NCBI GenBank assembly: GCA_017744285.1
Contig: JAGIBP010000040.1
Coordinates: forward strand, 1 to 36,031
Source of the DNA: Variovorax sp.
GTDB lineage: Bacteria > Pseudomonadota > Gammaproteobacteria > Burkholderiales > Burkholderiaceae_C
Length of the DNA stretch: 36,031 nt
Direction: 5' to 3'
Shown piece by piece: positions 16,409 through 24,770 of the stretch (positions are counted from its first letter, which is position 1; each line of letters starts with the position of its first letter). Below the pieces are notes generated by a model, which made no database searches, was not told the origin of the DNA, and saw only the letters and a list, made by a program, of their open reading frames with translations. The position numbers were made by a program, and so were the translations under genes.

Positions 16409-17421
16409 GCGCGCCGATCCTGCAAGTGCGCGACCTGGTCACCGAGTTCGGCAGCGGTGCCGCGGCCCGCCGAGCGGTGGACGGCGTGTCCTTCTCGCTC
16501 GCCCGCGGCGAAGTGCTGGGACTGGTCGGCGAATCGGGCTCGGGCAAGAGCGTGACCGCGCTCTCGCTGCTGCGGCTGATCGACCGCCAGGCCGGGCGCG
16601 TGAGCGGCGGCGAGATCCTGCTCGACGGCCGCGACCTGCGCAGCGCGTCGGAGCTCGAACTGCGCCGCATCCGCGGGCGCGAGATGTCGATGGTGTTCCA
16701 GGAGCCGCTGTCGGCGCTCAACCCCTGCTACACCGTGGGCGACCAGCTCTCGGAGGTCTTCGCCGCGCACGGCGACGGCACCGGCACCGCCACGCGCGCC
16801 CGCGTGCTGGAGCTGCTCTCGCTCGTGCGCATTCCCGATCCCGCGGGCATCCTGCGGCGGTACCCGCACGAGCTCAGCGGCGGCATGCGCCAGCGGGTGA
16901 TGATCGCGATGGCGCTGGCCTACACCCCCAAGGTGCTGATCGCCGACGAGCCCACCACGGCGCTCGACGTGACCATCCAGGCCCAGGTGCTGAACCTCAT
17001 CGACGGACTGCGTCGCGAACTCGGCGTGGCGGTGATCCTGATCACGCACGACATGGGCGTGGTGGCGCAGTACACCGACCGCGTGGCGGTGATGTACGCC
17101 GGCCGCATCGTCGAGACCGGGCCGGTCGAGGCGGTCTTCCGCCAGCCGCGCCACCCCTACACCGAAGGCCTGCTGGCCTCTGTCCCGCGGCTGGGGCAGC
17201 GCTGGCGCGACGGCGTGCGGCGCCTGGCGGAGATCCCCGGCAGCGTGCCGGGCATCGGCGTCATCCGCGAAGGCTGCCGCTTCGAGCCGCGCTGCGGCCT
17301 GGCCGAGCCGCGCTGCGCGAGCGGCGTGCCGCCCCTGCAGCACGACGCGCGCGGGCACGCCTTCGCGTGCTGGGTCCGAAACACGGCCGCCGATGCGGCC
17401 CCCACGAAGGAGCCGGCATGA
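16405..17421 (+). CDS. ABC importer ATPase, DppD-like
   Basis: The 338-residue ATPase carries Walker A GESGSGKS (43-50), a Q-loop in [12 protein letters not shown], the ABC signature [10 protein letters not shown], Walker [13 protein letters not shown] and the H-loop [10 protein letters not shown]. The C-terminal oligopeptide-transporter extension has [13 protein letters not shown] and the Cys-containing region [17 protein letters not shown], which in DppD-type proteins can hold an iron-sulfur cluster. It forms a heterodimer with the next gene product and powers import. Both ends overlap neighbours by four bases, so the operon is tightly coupled. Confidence 0.95.
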   Translation: MSAPILQVRDLVTEFGSGAAARRAVDGVSFSLARGEVLGLVGESGSGKSVTALSLLRLIDRQAGRVSGGEILLDGRDLRSASELELRRIRGREMSMVFQEPLSALNPCYTVGDQLSEVFAAHGDGTGTATRARVLELLSLVRIPDPAGILRRYPHELSGGMRQRVMIAMALAYTPKVLIADEPTTALDVTIQAQVLNLIDGLRRELGVAVILITHDMGVVAQYTDRVAVMYAGRIVETGPVEAVFRQPRHPYTEGLLASVPRLGQRWRDGVRRLAEIPGSVPGIGVIREGCRFEPRCGLAEPRCASGVPPLQHDARGHAFACWVRNTAADAAPTKEPA

Positions 17422-18461
17422 GCGGCCGAGCCATGAGCACCGAAGCCGACACCTTGCTGGAGGTGCGGAACCTCAGCATGCGCTACCCGCTGCGCCGTCG
17501 CACACCTTTCGCGCCGCGCCAGTACGTGCATGCCGTCAACGATGTCAGCCTGAGCCTGCGGCGCGGCGAGACCCTCGGCATCGTGGGCGAGAGCGGCTGC
17601 GGCAAGACCACGCTGGCGCGCTGCATCCTGCGCCTGCTCGAACCCACGCACGGGCGCATCGCGCTGCGCGGCGAAGACATCACGCACCTGCGGGGCCGCG
17701 CGCTGCGCGAGGCGCGACGGCACATGCAGTTCGTCTTCCAGGACCCGTACGCCTCGCTCGATCCGCGCATGCGCGCGCTGGAGCTGGTGCGCGAGCCGCT
17801 CGATGCACTCGGTGGACTCGGGCGCGCCGAGGCCGACGCGCTCGCGCTGCGCCTGCTGGAGCGCGTGGGCCTCTCGGCCGCGCAGGCGCAGCAGTTCCCG
17901 CACCAGTTCTCGGGCGGGCAGCGGCAGCGCATCGGCATCGCGCGCGCGCTGGCGCTCAAGCCGCAGCTCGTGGTGGCCGACGAGCCGGTCAGCGCATTGG
18001 ACGTCTCGGTGCGGGCGCAGATCCTGAACCTGATGGCCGACCTGCGCGAGGAGTTCGGCCTCAGCTATCTGATCATCTCGCACGACCTCGCGATCATCGA
18101 GCACGTGTGCGACCAGGTGGCCATCGTCTACCTGGGCCGCATCGTCGAGCACGGGCCGGTCGAGCAGATCTTCCTGAATCCGCGCCACCCCTACACGCGC
18201 GCGCTGCTGGCCGCCATTCCCCGGCCCGATCCCGCGCGGCGCGTGCGCGCGGCGGACATCACCGGCGACCTGCCCAACCCGGCGTCGCCGCCGCCGGGCT
18301 GCCCCTTCCATCCGCGCTGCCCGCACGCGCAGGCGCGCTGCACGCAGTCGGTGCCATCGCTCGATGCGCTGCCCGCGTCGGCTGCGCGCGTGGGCAGCGG
18401 CGCACACCGCGTCGCCTGCTTCTTCGCCGAACACCTCGGGCCGGCTGGCGAGCCCGCCTGA
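17418..18461 (+). CDS. ABC importer ATPase, DppF-like
   Basis: The 347-residue ATPase starts at ATG 17418, overlapping the DppD-like stop; ATG 17433 is an in-frame alternative. It has Walker A GESGCGKT (57-64), the Q-loop FVFQDPYASLDPRM, the signature FSGGQRQRIGIARAL, Walker B LVVADEPVSALD and the H-loop ISHDLAIIEH. The C-terminal extension has RHPYTRALLAAIP and CPFHPRCPHAQARC. It is the last gene of the importer operon. A GC-rich inverted repeat (AGCGGCG 18463-18469, CGCCGCT 18489-18495) follows between it and the convergent SDR gene and could serve both as a terminator. Confidence 0.95.
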   Translation: MSGRAMSTEADTLLEVRNLSMRYPLRRRTPFAPRQYVHAVNDVSLSLRRGETLGIVGESGCGKTTLARCILRLLEPTHGRIALRGEDITHLRGRALREARRHMQFVFQDPYASLDPRMRALELVREPLDALGGLGRAEADALALRLLERVGLSAAQAQQFPHQFSGGQRQRIGIARALALKPQLVVADEPVSALDVSVRAQILNLMADLREEFGLSYLIISHDLAIIEHVCDQVAIVYLGRIVEHGPVEQIFLNPRHPYTRALLAAIPRPDPARRVRAADITGDLPNPASPPPGCPFHPRCPHAQARCTQSVPSLDALPASAARVGSGAHRVACFFAEHLGPAGEPA

Positions 18462-18494
18462 GAGCGGCGTGCCCCGCCGCGCGGCCGCCGCCGC

Positions 18495-19262
18495 TCAGGT
18501 GGCGCCGCCGTCGACGATGAAGCTCTGCGCGCTGATCAGGCGGCTGTCGTCGGCCGCCAGGAACAGCGCCATGCGCGCGATGTCCTCGGGATAGAGCTTT
18601 TCCTTCAGGCACTGGTTCTGCATGAGGCGCGCCTCGGCCTCGGGCGTAAGCCAGCGGGAGACCTGGCGCTCGGTCATGATCCAGCCCGGCAGCAGCGCGT
18701 TCACGCGGATGCCGTCGGCGCCGAACTCGCGCGCGAGCGCCTTGGTCAGTCCCACGATGGCGGCCTTCGCCGCGATGTACACCGGCAGGCCCGGCGTGCC
18801 CTTGAGCCAGGTCACCGAGCTCAGGTTGATGATGGCGCCGCGGCGCTTGCGGCGCATGCCCTCGGCCACCGCCTGCGCGGCGAAGGCGTGGTGTCGCAGG
18901 TTGACGTCCATGAGCTGCTGCCAGCGCTCGGGGGTCAGCGTGTCGAGCGTATGCCGCTCGTCGTTGGCGGCGTTGTTCACGAGCACGTCGATGTCGCCGA
19001 AGGCCGCGGCCACGCGCCCGATCGAGGCCTGGAGCGCCGCGATGTCGCTGACGTCGCAATGCTCGAAGTGCGGCCGCGCCAGGCCCTGCCGCTGCAGCGT
19101 GTCGCACAGCGCGTGCGCGGCCTCGTCGCTGATGTCGACGAAGCCCACGCGCGCGCCCTGGCGCGCAAAGTGCTCGACCAGGCTCGCGCCGATGCCGCTC
19201 GCGCCGCCGCTGACGAAGACGACCCGCTCGCGCAGGCTGGGGTAGATGGCGATGGGGTTCAT
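18495..19262 (-). CDS. SDR sugar-type dehydrogenase (xylose 1-dehydrogenase-like)
   Basis: The 255-residue short-chain dehydrogenase has the NAD(P)-binding GGASGIG (19-25), NNAAN (96-100) and a catalytic Ser148/149-Tyr162-Lys166 set (NLSSVTW, VYIAAKAA). Details resemble the Caulobacter XylB-type D-xylose/aldose 1-dehydrogenases: an N-terminal IYPSL, NDERH after the NNA motif, VNLRHH and, near the end, QCLKEKLYPEDIARMALFLA. That suggests oxidation of an aldose (or a similar hemiacetal or alcohol) to a lactone, which fits the lactonase-type gene immediately upstream. The substrate is inference; generic SDR activity on another alcohol remains possible. It is the last gene of the minus-strand operon, and its start overlaps the amidohydrolase stop by four bases. 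Confidence 0.88.
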   Translation of the reverse strand: MNPIAIYPSLRERVVFVSGGASGIGASLVEHFARQGARVGFVDISDEAAHALCDTLQRQGLARPHFEHCDVSDIAALQASIGRVAAAFGDIDVLVNNAANDERHTLDTLTPERWQQLMDVNLRHHAFAAQAVAEGMRRKRRGAIINLSSVTWLKGTPGLPVYIAAKAAIVGLTKALAREFGADGIRVNALLPGWIMTERQVSRWLTPEAEARLMQNQCLKEKLYPEDIARMALFLAADDSRLISAQSFIVDGGAT

Positions 19263-20179
19263 GCTGCGGTGGAAGAGGGTGTGTCGATGCGGTAGACGCG
19301 CCGCGCGTTGGCGTGGAAGAGCGCGTTGCGTGCGTGCGCGTCGAGGTGCGCGCACAGGGCCGCGTAATGGGCGTAGACCTCGGCATAGCGCCGATAGAGG
19401 CGGTCGATGGGGAAGTTGGAGCCGAACATCATGCGATGCGGGCCGAAGCACTCCAGCAGCGTGTCGAACAGCGGCTGGACGCTGGCCGCGGTCCAGCCCG
19501 GATCGACCATGCCCAGGCCGGAGAACTTGACGTGCACCTGCGGCAGGCCGCCGAGCGCCGCCATGCCGGTGCGCCAGGCGCGCCGCGCCGCTTCGTCCGC
19601 GAAGGGCAGGCCGGCATGGTTGATCACCACCACCGTGTCGGGATGCGCGCTGGCCACGGCATAGGCGGCGGGCAACTGCCACGGGTTGACCTGCAGGTCG
19701 AAGGAGAGCCCGCGTGCGCCCAGGCGCGCGAAGCCGGCCTGCCACTGCGCATCGCGCAGGTAGTCGCCGCGATCGCACAGGCGCAGGCGCTCGTCGCTGT
19801 CGTGCCAATTGAGCATCTGCCGCACACCCCGGAAGCCTGCACTCGCGGCATGGGCATCCAGCAGCGCATCGAGCGCCGGATCGGCCAGGTTGGCATGGCC
19901 GACGATGGCCACCGGCAGGCCGCGGCGATCGGCCTGGGCCTGCACCCAGGCGGTCTCCTCGGCGGGGCGGGCCGGGTTCCGCCCGCACTGCAGGTGGACC
20001 GAGCCGGCGAGCCGCAATCCGGTGCCGCGCTCGGCCTCCGCGCACAGGTCTTCGATGCGATAGGGCCGGCATACCGGCCTGGTGTCGCCCATGAACTTGG
20101 GTGCGGCCGCTTGCATCCACGGGTAGCGGCCGTCGCCGGGCTCCCAGAGATGGTGGTGCGCGTCGATGATCGGCGTCAT
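19259..20179 (-). CDS. COG3618 amidohydrolase, probable lactonase
   Basis: The 306-residue TIM-barrel hydrolase begins MTPIIDAHHHLWEPGDGRYPW with the metal-binding-type HHH at 8-10. It continues VGHANLADPALDALLDAHAA, FRGVRQMLNWHDSDE, LSFDLQVNPWQLP, VVINHAGLPFAD and RMMFGSNFPIDRLYRRYAEV. This is the amidohydrolase-2/COG3618 pattern shared by fuconolactonase, rhamnonolactonase and 2-pyrone-4,6-dicarboxylate lactonase (LigI). It is encoded between the aldose-dehydrogenase-like SDR and the RraA-like aldolase, in an order that fits dehydrogenase, lactonase and aldolase steps. Cytoplasmic. Which lactone it hydrolyses cannot be decided. Confidence 0.88.
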   Translation of the reverse strand: MTPIIDAHHHLWEPGDGRYPWMQAAAPKFMGDTRPVCRPYRIEDLCAEAERGTGLRLAGSVHLQCGRNPARPAEETAWVQAQADRRGLPVAIVGHANLADPALDALLDAHAASAGFRGVRQMLNWHDSDERLRLCDRGDYLRDAQWQAGFARLGARGLSFDLQVNPWQLPAAYAVASAHPDTVVVINHAGLPFADEAARRAWRTGMAALGGLPQVHVKFSGLGMVDPGWTAASVQPLFDTLLECFGPHRMMFGSNFPIDRLYRRYAEVYAHYAALCAHLDAHARNALFHANARRVYRIDTPSSTAA

Positions 20180-20193
20180 GCGCGGGGGCGCCT

Positions 20194-20916
20194 TCAGTGG
20201 ATGTCGCGCGCGCTGCCGATGGCCCGGCGCAGCGCGGCGATGTCGAAGTCCGGCGCCTGGGCCGCGGCGATGATCACCGCCTCGCGGCGTGTGAGCATGT
20301 CCACCACTTGCGGGATGCGCGCCGCATGCTCGACGGGGATGACGACCGCCCCGTGCCGGTCGGCATGCACCAGGTCGCCGTGGCTGAAGTAGGCGCCGGC
20401 CACCGAGACCGTGCTGCCGAAATCGGCGATGTGGTAGTGCGCGTGCGAGGGAACCACCAGCCGGCACAGCATCTGGAAGCCCTGCGCGTTGGTGTCGACG
20501 TCGCGCACGCTGCCGTCGGTGACCACGCCCTGGCAGCCCAGGCCCCGGTGGATGTGGGTGTTGACCTCGCCCCAGAAGGATCCGAAGCCCGCGCGCGCGC
20601 CATCCAGGTCCTGGATGATGCACACCGACGGGCGGGGGCCGCCTTCGGCGATGTACTCGTAGTAGGCCATGTTCCGCTGACTGGCCTCCTGCGGCGAGAG
20701 CCGCGTTGGCTGGATCGAGCGCATGGTCGCGGTGCGCGCATAGCCGACCATGGGCTTGAGTTGGGGATAGAGGCAGCAGAGCCCCTCGGTGGTGAAGCCG
20801 AGCGCGCGGCGCTCGGGAGCGATGACTTCCAGCGCATTGCAGATGGTGGGCGTGTCGAAGCCGGCGAGCTGGTCCAGCAACTCGGGTGGCAGCGGCGGGT
20901 GATGGGTGGCGGTCAT
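20194..20916 (-). CDS. RraA-like protein, probable aldolase/lyase
   Basis: The 240-residue protein belongs to the RraA/HMG-CHA aldolase superfamily. Visible landmarks are FDTPTICNALE (20-30), VGYARTATM (57-65), the active-site region GLGCQGVVTDGSVRDVDT (125-142, with Arg138 and Asp139 equivalent to the substrate- and metal-binding pair) and GDLVHADRHGAVVIP. Catalytic members (LigK, HMG aldolase) cleave pyruvate from 4-hydroxy-2-oxo acids using a divalent metal; others inhibit RNase E. Genetic context, next to a lactonase-type amidohydrolase and oxidoreductases, favours an aldolase. Its start overlaps the GMC oxidoreductase stop (ATGA), and 14 bases separate it from the amidohydrolase. Confidence 0.88.
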   Translation of the reverse strand: MTATHHPPLPPELLDQLAGFDTPTICNALEVIAPERRALGFTTEGLCCLYPQLKPMVGYARTATMRSIQPTRLSPQEASQRNMAYYEYIAEGGPRPSVCIIQDLDGARAGFGSFWGEVNTHIHRGLGCQGVVTDGSVRDVDTNAQGFQMLCRLVVPSHAHYHIADFGSTVSVAGAYFSHGDLVHADRHGAVVIPVEHAARIPQVVDMLTRREAVIIAAAQAPDFDIAALRRAIGSARDIH

Positions 20917-22550
20917 GGATGGCTCTCCTGGGTCAGGGGGAAGGAGGGGTCGCGGCGCAGCAGCAGATCGGCCGCTTTTTCGCCGACGAGGATCGACACG
21001 GCGTTGGTGTTGCCCGAGACGATGGACGGCAGCACCGAGGCATCGGCGACACGCAGGTCCTGCACGCCCCGCACGCGCAGCTGCGGATCGACGACCGCGC
21101 CCGCGTCGGCACCCATGCGGCAGGTGCCGCAGGGATGGAAGGCGGTCCCGGCATGGGCGCGGCCATAGGCAAGCCAGTCGGCGCGCGTGCGCACCGACGG
21201 GCCGGGGCTCATCTCCTCGACCGCCTGCGCGCCGAAGGCCCGGGTGGCGAAGAGCTCGCGCGCGAGCATCAGGCCGTCGACCAGGGCTTCGGCATCGGCG
21301 GCTTCGCGCAGGTAGTTGGGCACGATGCGCGGCGCCACGTCCGGGTCGCTGCTCCGGATCTCGAGGTGGCCGCGGCTCGCCGGCCGGTTGGGCACGCAGG
21401 AGATGGTCATGCCGGGAAACGCGTGCACGCTGCCGGCGGTGGCCGCCGCGCTGAAGGCGAGAAAGTGCAGCTGCAGGTCGGCGGTCGCCACGCCGGCCCG
21501 GCTTCGCGCGAACAGGCCCATGGTCATGGGGCCGCCCGCGAGCGCGCCGCGCCCGGTCGCCAGGTAGCGCACCCCGGCCGCGGCCTGCCGCCAGGCGCTG
21601 CGCCGCAGCGTGTTGAGCGACGGGCCGCGGCAGCGCATCACCACGCGCACGTTCAGGTGGTCCATGAGGTTGGCGCCCACCGCCGGCTGGTCCAGCACCA
21701 CGGGAATCCCCAGCCGGTGCAGCAGCGTCGCGCACCCCACGCCCGACAGCTGCAGCAGCTGGGGCGTGCCGATGGCGCCGGCCGCCAGGATCGTTTCCGC
21801 GCCCGCCAGAGCCTGGTGCATCCGGCCGTCGCGCATGAAGGCGACCCCGGCGGCGCGGTCGTTCTCGAACAGCACGCGCGTCACCCGCGCGCCGGTGACG
21901 ACGCGCAGCAGCCCGCGCGGCCGGGGCTGGCGCAGGTAGGCGGCGGCACTGCTGCGGCGGCCGTCGCGCACGGTGAGCTGGTAGCGCCCGACGCCGCGCT
22001 GGCCGTTGCCGTTGAAGTTGGGGTTGTAGTCATGGCCCAGCGCCTCGCCCGCGGCGATGAACTGCTCGTGCAGCGGATGCGCGAACGGCGGATCGGCGAG
22101 GCCGATCGGGCCATCGGTGCCGTAGTCCAGGCCGTGCGCGCCACGGTAGCCTTCGGCCCGCTGGAAGAGCGGAAGCAGCGCGTCGTAAGACCAGCCTTTG
22201 CAGCCTGCCGCGGCCCAGCCGTCGTAGTCCTCGGGCTGCCCGCGCACGTAGATCATCGCGTTGATCGAACTGGAGCCGCCGAGCACGCGCCCGCGCGGCC
22301 ACACGAGGCGCCGGCCGTCCAGGCCGGGCACGGGCTCGGTCTCGTAGAGCCAGGCGAGCTTCGGGTTGTAGGCATTGCGCGCGAAGCCCAGCGGGACGCG
22401 GATCCACGGGTCGGCATCCGGGCCGCCGTTCTCCAGCAGCAGCACGCGGTGGCCCGCGTCGGTCAGCCGGTGCGCCAGTGCGCAGCCCGCCGAACCGGCG
22501 CCCACGATCACGTAGTCGGCCTCGAGGCGTTGGGGCGGCGCCTGCGTCAT
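20913..22550 (-). CDS. GMC-family FAD oxidoreductase (choline dehydrogenase-like)
   Basis: The 545-residue flavoprotein has the FAD-binding VGAGSAG (16-22) with Glu40 for ribose binding. GMC signature 1 is RGRVLGGSSSINAMIYVRG (86-104), and signature 2 is GAIGTPQLLQLSGVG. Near the C-terminus are HPCGTCRMG with the catalytic His472, VADASVLPSIVSGNTN and Asn516. Such enzymes oxidise primary or secondary alcohols, from choline to polyethylene glycol and sugars. No signal peptide, so cytoplasmic. It overlaps the upstream SDR and the downstream RraA-like gene by four bases each, showing a tightly coupled operon. Electron acceptor and substrate are unknown. Confidence 0.94.
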   Translation of the reverse strand: MTQAPPQRLEADYVIVGAGSAGCALAHRLTDAGHRVLLLENGGPDADPWIRVPLGFARNAYNPKLAWLYETEPVPGLDGRRLVWPRGRVLGGSSSINAMIYVRGQPEDYDGWAAAGCKGWSYDALLPLFQRAEGYRGAHGLDYGTDGPIGLADPPFAHPLHEQFIAAGEALGHDYNPNFNGNGQRGVGRYQLTVRDGRRSSAAAYLRQPRPRGLLRVVTGARVTRVLFENDRAAGVAFMRDGRMHQALAGAETILAAGAIGTPQLLQLSGVGCATLLHRLGIPVVLDQPAVGANLMDHLNVRVVMRCRGPSLNTLRRSAWRQAAAGVRYLATGRGALAGGPMTMGLFARSRAGVATADLQLHFLAFSAAATAGSVHAFPGMTISCVPNRPASRGHLEIRSSDPDVAPRIVPNYLREAADAEALVDGLMLARELFATRAFGAQAVEEMSPGPSVRTRADWLAYGRAHAGTAFHPCGTCRMGADAGAVVDPQLRVRGVQDLRVADASVLPSIVSGNTNAVSILVGEKAADLLLRRDPSFPLTQESHP

Positions 22551-23266
22551 GCCAGGGCGCCGCCGTCGATGGACAGCGCCTGCCCCGTGATGTTGGCGGC
22601 GGCCTCGCTGGCCAGGAAGCCGACCAGCGACGCGACCTCCTCCGGTTCGCTGAAGCGGCCCGTGGGCGTCAGCGCCACGGCCTGCGCCGGGCTCATGCCC
22701 AGCTGCTGCAGCCGGTCGAGCGCCATGCGCGTGCCCACCCAGCCGGGGCAGACGGCATTGGCCGTGATGCCGCGCGGCCCGAGCGCACGCGCCAGGGAGC
22801 GGGTGAGGCCGATCACGCCGTGCTTGGAGGCGCTGTAGGCGAGCTGGTCCGCCACGCCGCGCAGGCCGAGGATGGATGCGATGTTGACGATGCGGCCGCG
22901 CCCGTCGCGCAAGAGCGCGCCGGCCGCGCGGCTGCATGCCCAGGTGCCCGTCAGGTTGGTGGCGATGATCGGCCCCCATTCGGCGGCTTCGGCCTCGCTG
23001 CCGAAGGCGGCGCCGCCGGCCAGGGCGGCGTTGTTGACCAGCACGTCCAGGTGGCCGTGGCGTTCGCGCATGACGCCGAACAGGCGTGCGACCTGCGCCG
23101 CGTCCGTGACGTCGCACGGCAGGAACTCGATGCCGTCCTCTGCGGGCTGCGGCGCGCGCGACGTGCCCGTGACAGCGTAGCCCTGGCGCACGAGCAGGGC
23201 GGCGATCGCGCGGCCGATGCCACGGCTTGCGCCCGTGACCAAGGCCACGGGGGCTTGATCCGTCAT
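22547..23266 (-). CDS. SDR oxidoreductase (FabG-like)
   Basis: The 239-residue classical short-chain dehydrogenase carries TGASRGIG (11-18), NNAA (78-81), a catalytic Ser131-Tyr144-Lys148 set (NIASILG, AYSASKHG) and CPGWVGTRM. The C-terminal LASEAAANITGQALSIDGG is typical. The closest general type is the 3-oxoacyl-ACP reductase/gluconate dehydrogenase group; here a role in catabolic alcohol oxidation or ketone reduction is more likely than lipid synthesis, given the operon. It is the first gene of the minus-strand operon and faces the divergent FAD dehydrogenase across a 115-base region with an AT-rich inverted repeat. Confidence 0.92.
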   Translation of the reverse strand: MTDQAPVALVTGASRGIGRAIAALLVRQGYAVTGTSRAPQPAEDGIEFLPCDVTDAAQVARLFGVMRERHGHLDVLVNNAALAGGAAFGSEAEAAEWGPIIATNLTGTWACSRAAGALLRDGRGRIVNIASILGLRGVADQLAYSASKHGVIGLTRSLARALGPRGITANAVCPGWVGTRMALDRLQQLGMSPAQAVALTPTGRFSEPEEVASLVGFLASEAAANITGQALSIDGGALA

Positions 23267-23334
23267 CCGATGTCTCCGTCTTTTTCTTGTGAAGTCCGGC
23301 CGCGGCGAGGGGCAGGCCGGAGCGGCGAATTAAG

Positions 23335-23350
23335 TTAGTATACGTTCTAA
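23335..23350. promoter_or_regulatory. Candidate operator TTAG-N8-CTAA in divergent promoter region
   Basis: TTAG (23335-23338) and CTAA (23347-23350) are inverted around a GTATAC-containing core. -10-like hexamers overlap it on both strands (TAATAT at 23348-23353 on plus; TATACT on minus). This AT-rich island sits between the SDR-GMC operon and the GlcD-like gene and partly matches the repeat at 13033-13046. The binding protein is not known. Confidence 0.45.
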
Positions 23351-23381
23351 TATCAAGCGCAGGATCACTAGGAGACAAGCC

Positions 23382-24749
23382 TTGGAAGCACTGCTGCAGC
23401 GTCTGTCCGAAGCACTCGGCCCCCAGGCGGTCCTCAGGGGCGAGGCCGTGCGCGAGCGACCGGTGTCGCGCCTCGTCCAGACCGGCTGCGAGGCGGGCGC
23501 GCTGGTGCGGCCGGCCTCGACGGAGGAACTCGCGCTGGTGATGCGCCTGTGCCACGAAGCCGGCCAGCCCGTGGTGCCGCGTGCCGGCATGACCGGCCTG
23601 GTGGGCGGCACGATGGTGGGCCCCGGCGAGATCGCCTTGTCGCTCGAACGCATGAACCGCATCGAGGAGATCGATCCCGTCTCCCAGACCATGACCGTGC
23701 AGGCCGGCACGCCCCTGCAGGTGATCCAGGAAGCGGCCGATGCGCATGGCCTGCTGTTCCCGCTGGACCTGGGCGCGCGCGGCTCCGCCACCATCGGCGG
23801 CAACATCGCCACCAATGCCGGCGGCAACAAGGTGCTGCGCTACGGCATGACGCGCGAGATGGTGCTGGGCCTGGAGGCGGTGCTGCCCGACGGGCAGGTG
23901 GTGTCGTCGATGTTCAAGGTGCTCAAGAACAACACGGGCCTGGACCTCAAGCAGCTCTTCATCGGCACCGAAGGCACGCTGGGGGTGGTGACGCGCGCCA
24001 TCCTGCGGCTGCAGCCCCGGCCGCGCACGCGCCAGACCGTGCTGGCGGCGTTCCCGAGCTTCGAGGCCGTCGCCACGGTGCTGGAGCGCATGCGCGCCGG
24101 GTCGGGCGGCAGCCTGAGCTCCTACGAGATCATGTGGCGCGACTACTACCTGCTGATCACCGCGCCCGGCCGCCGGCCCGCGCCGCTGTCGCAGGAGCAC
24201 CCGTTCTATGCCCTCATCGAATGCGAGGGCTCGGACGAGGCCGCGGACGATGCGCGCTTCCAGGCCGTGATCGAGCCCTGCCTCGACGAAGGGCTGATCC
24301 TCGATGCGGTGGTGGCCCAGTCCGAAGCGGAGCGCACCGACCTCTGGCGCATCCGCGACGACGTCCACTACCTCAAGACACTCGACCCGCTCTTCGTCTA
24401 CGACGTGAGCCTGCCGCTGCCCGCGATGGCGCGCTATGTCACCGAACTGCGCCAGGCGCTGGAGCGGCGCTGGGGGCGCGCGACGCTCATCGCCTACGGC
24501 CACCTGGGCGACGGCAACCTGCACATCGCCGTGTCGTGCGGCGACAAGAGCGCCAAGGCCGAGGTCGAGGCGCTGGTCTACGAACCCCTGAAGGCCTTCC
24601 GCGGCTCCGTGTCGGCCGAGCATGGCATCGGGCTCGACAAGAAGGCCTACCTGGGCGTCACGCGCACCGAGGCGGAGATCGCCCTCATGCGGGCCGTGAA
24701 GCGGGCCATCGACCCGACCAACATCCTGAACCCCGGCAAGATCTGCTAG
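23382..24749 (+). CDS. FAD-linked 2-hydroxyacid dehydrogenase (GlcD/D-lactate dehydrogenase-like)
   Basis: The 455-residue protein starts at TTG 23382 with AGGAG (23370-23374) seven bases upstream; no ATG fits. The FAD-binding-4 domain (about 40-220) includes PVVPRAGMTGLVGGTMVGPG, DLGARGSATIGGNIATNAGG, RYGMTREMVLGLEAVLPDG and LFIGTEGTLGVVTRAILRLQP. The C-terminal substrate domain includes YGHLGDGNLHIAVS, VSAEHGIGLDKK and the closing DPTNILNPGKIC. Family members oxidise D-lactate, glycolate or 2-hydroxyglutarate and pass electrons to cytochrome or quinone. Divergent from the SDR-GMC operon, it could oxidise a 2-hydroxy acid produced there, for example glycolate or lactate from an aldolase product. 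The rare TTG start may lower expression. Confidence 0.94.
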   Translation: MEALLQRLSEALGPQAVLRGEAVRERPVSRLVQTGCEAGALVRPASTEELALVMRLCHEAGQPVVPRAGMTGLVGGTMVGPGEIALSLERMNRIEEIDPVSQTMTVQAGTPLQVIQEAADAHGLLFPLDLGARGSATIGGNIATNAGGNKVLRYGMTREMVLGLEAVLPDGQVVSSMFKVLKNNTGLDLKQLFIGTEGTLGVVTRAILRLQPRPRTRQTVLAAFPSFEAVATVLERMRAGSGGSLSSYEIMWRDYYLLITAPGRRPAPLSQEHPFYALIECEGSDEAADDARFQAVIEPCLDEGLILDAVVAQSEAERTDLWRIRDDVHYLKTLDPLFVYDVSLPLPAMARYVTELRQALERRWGRATLIAYGHLGDGNLHIAVSCGDKSAKAEVEALVYEPLKAFRGSVSAEHGIGLDKKAYLGVTRTEAEIALMRAVKRAIDPTNILNPGKIC

Positions 24750-24770
24750 CGATCCGCGGGCGCGCTCGCT

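Noticed and set aside
20913..24623. Very long minus-strand ORF (1236 residues) joining the GMC gene with sequence antisense to the GlcD-like gene
   Set aside because: Only the part from 22550 downwards is a real protein; the upstream extension runs antisense to the GlcD-like gene and through the frame of the SDR without any domain.
7606..24749. Biosynthetic gene cluster for a secondary metabolite
   Set aside because: No NRPS, PKS, terpene, RiPP or tailoring core genes are present; importers, hydrolases and dehydrogenases point to catabolism.
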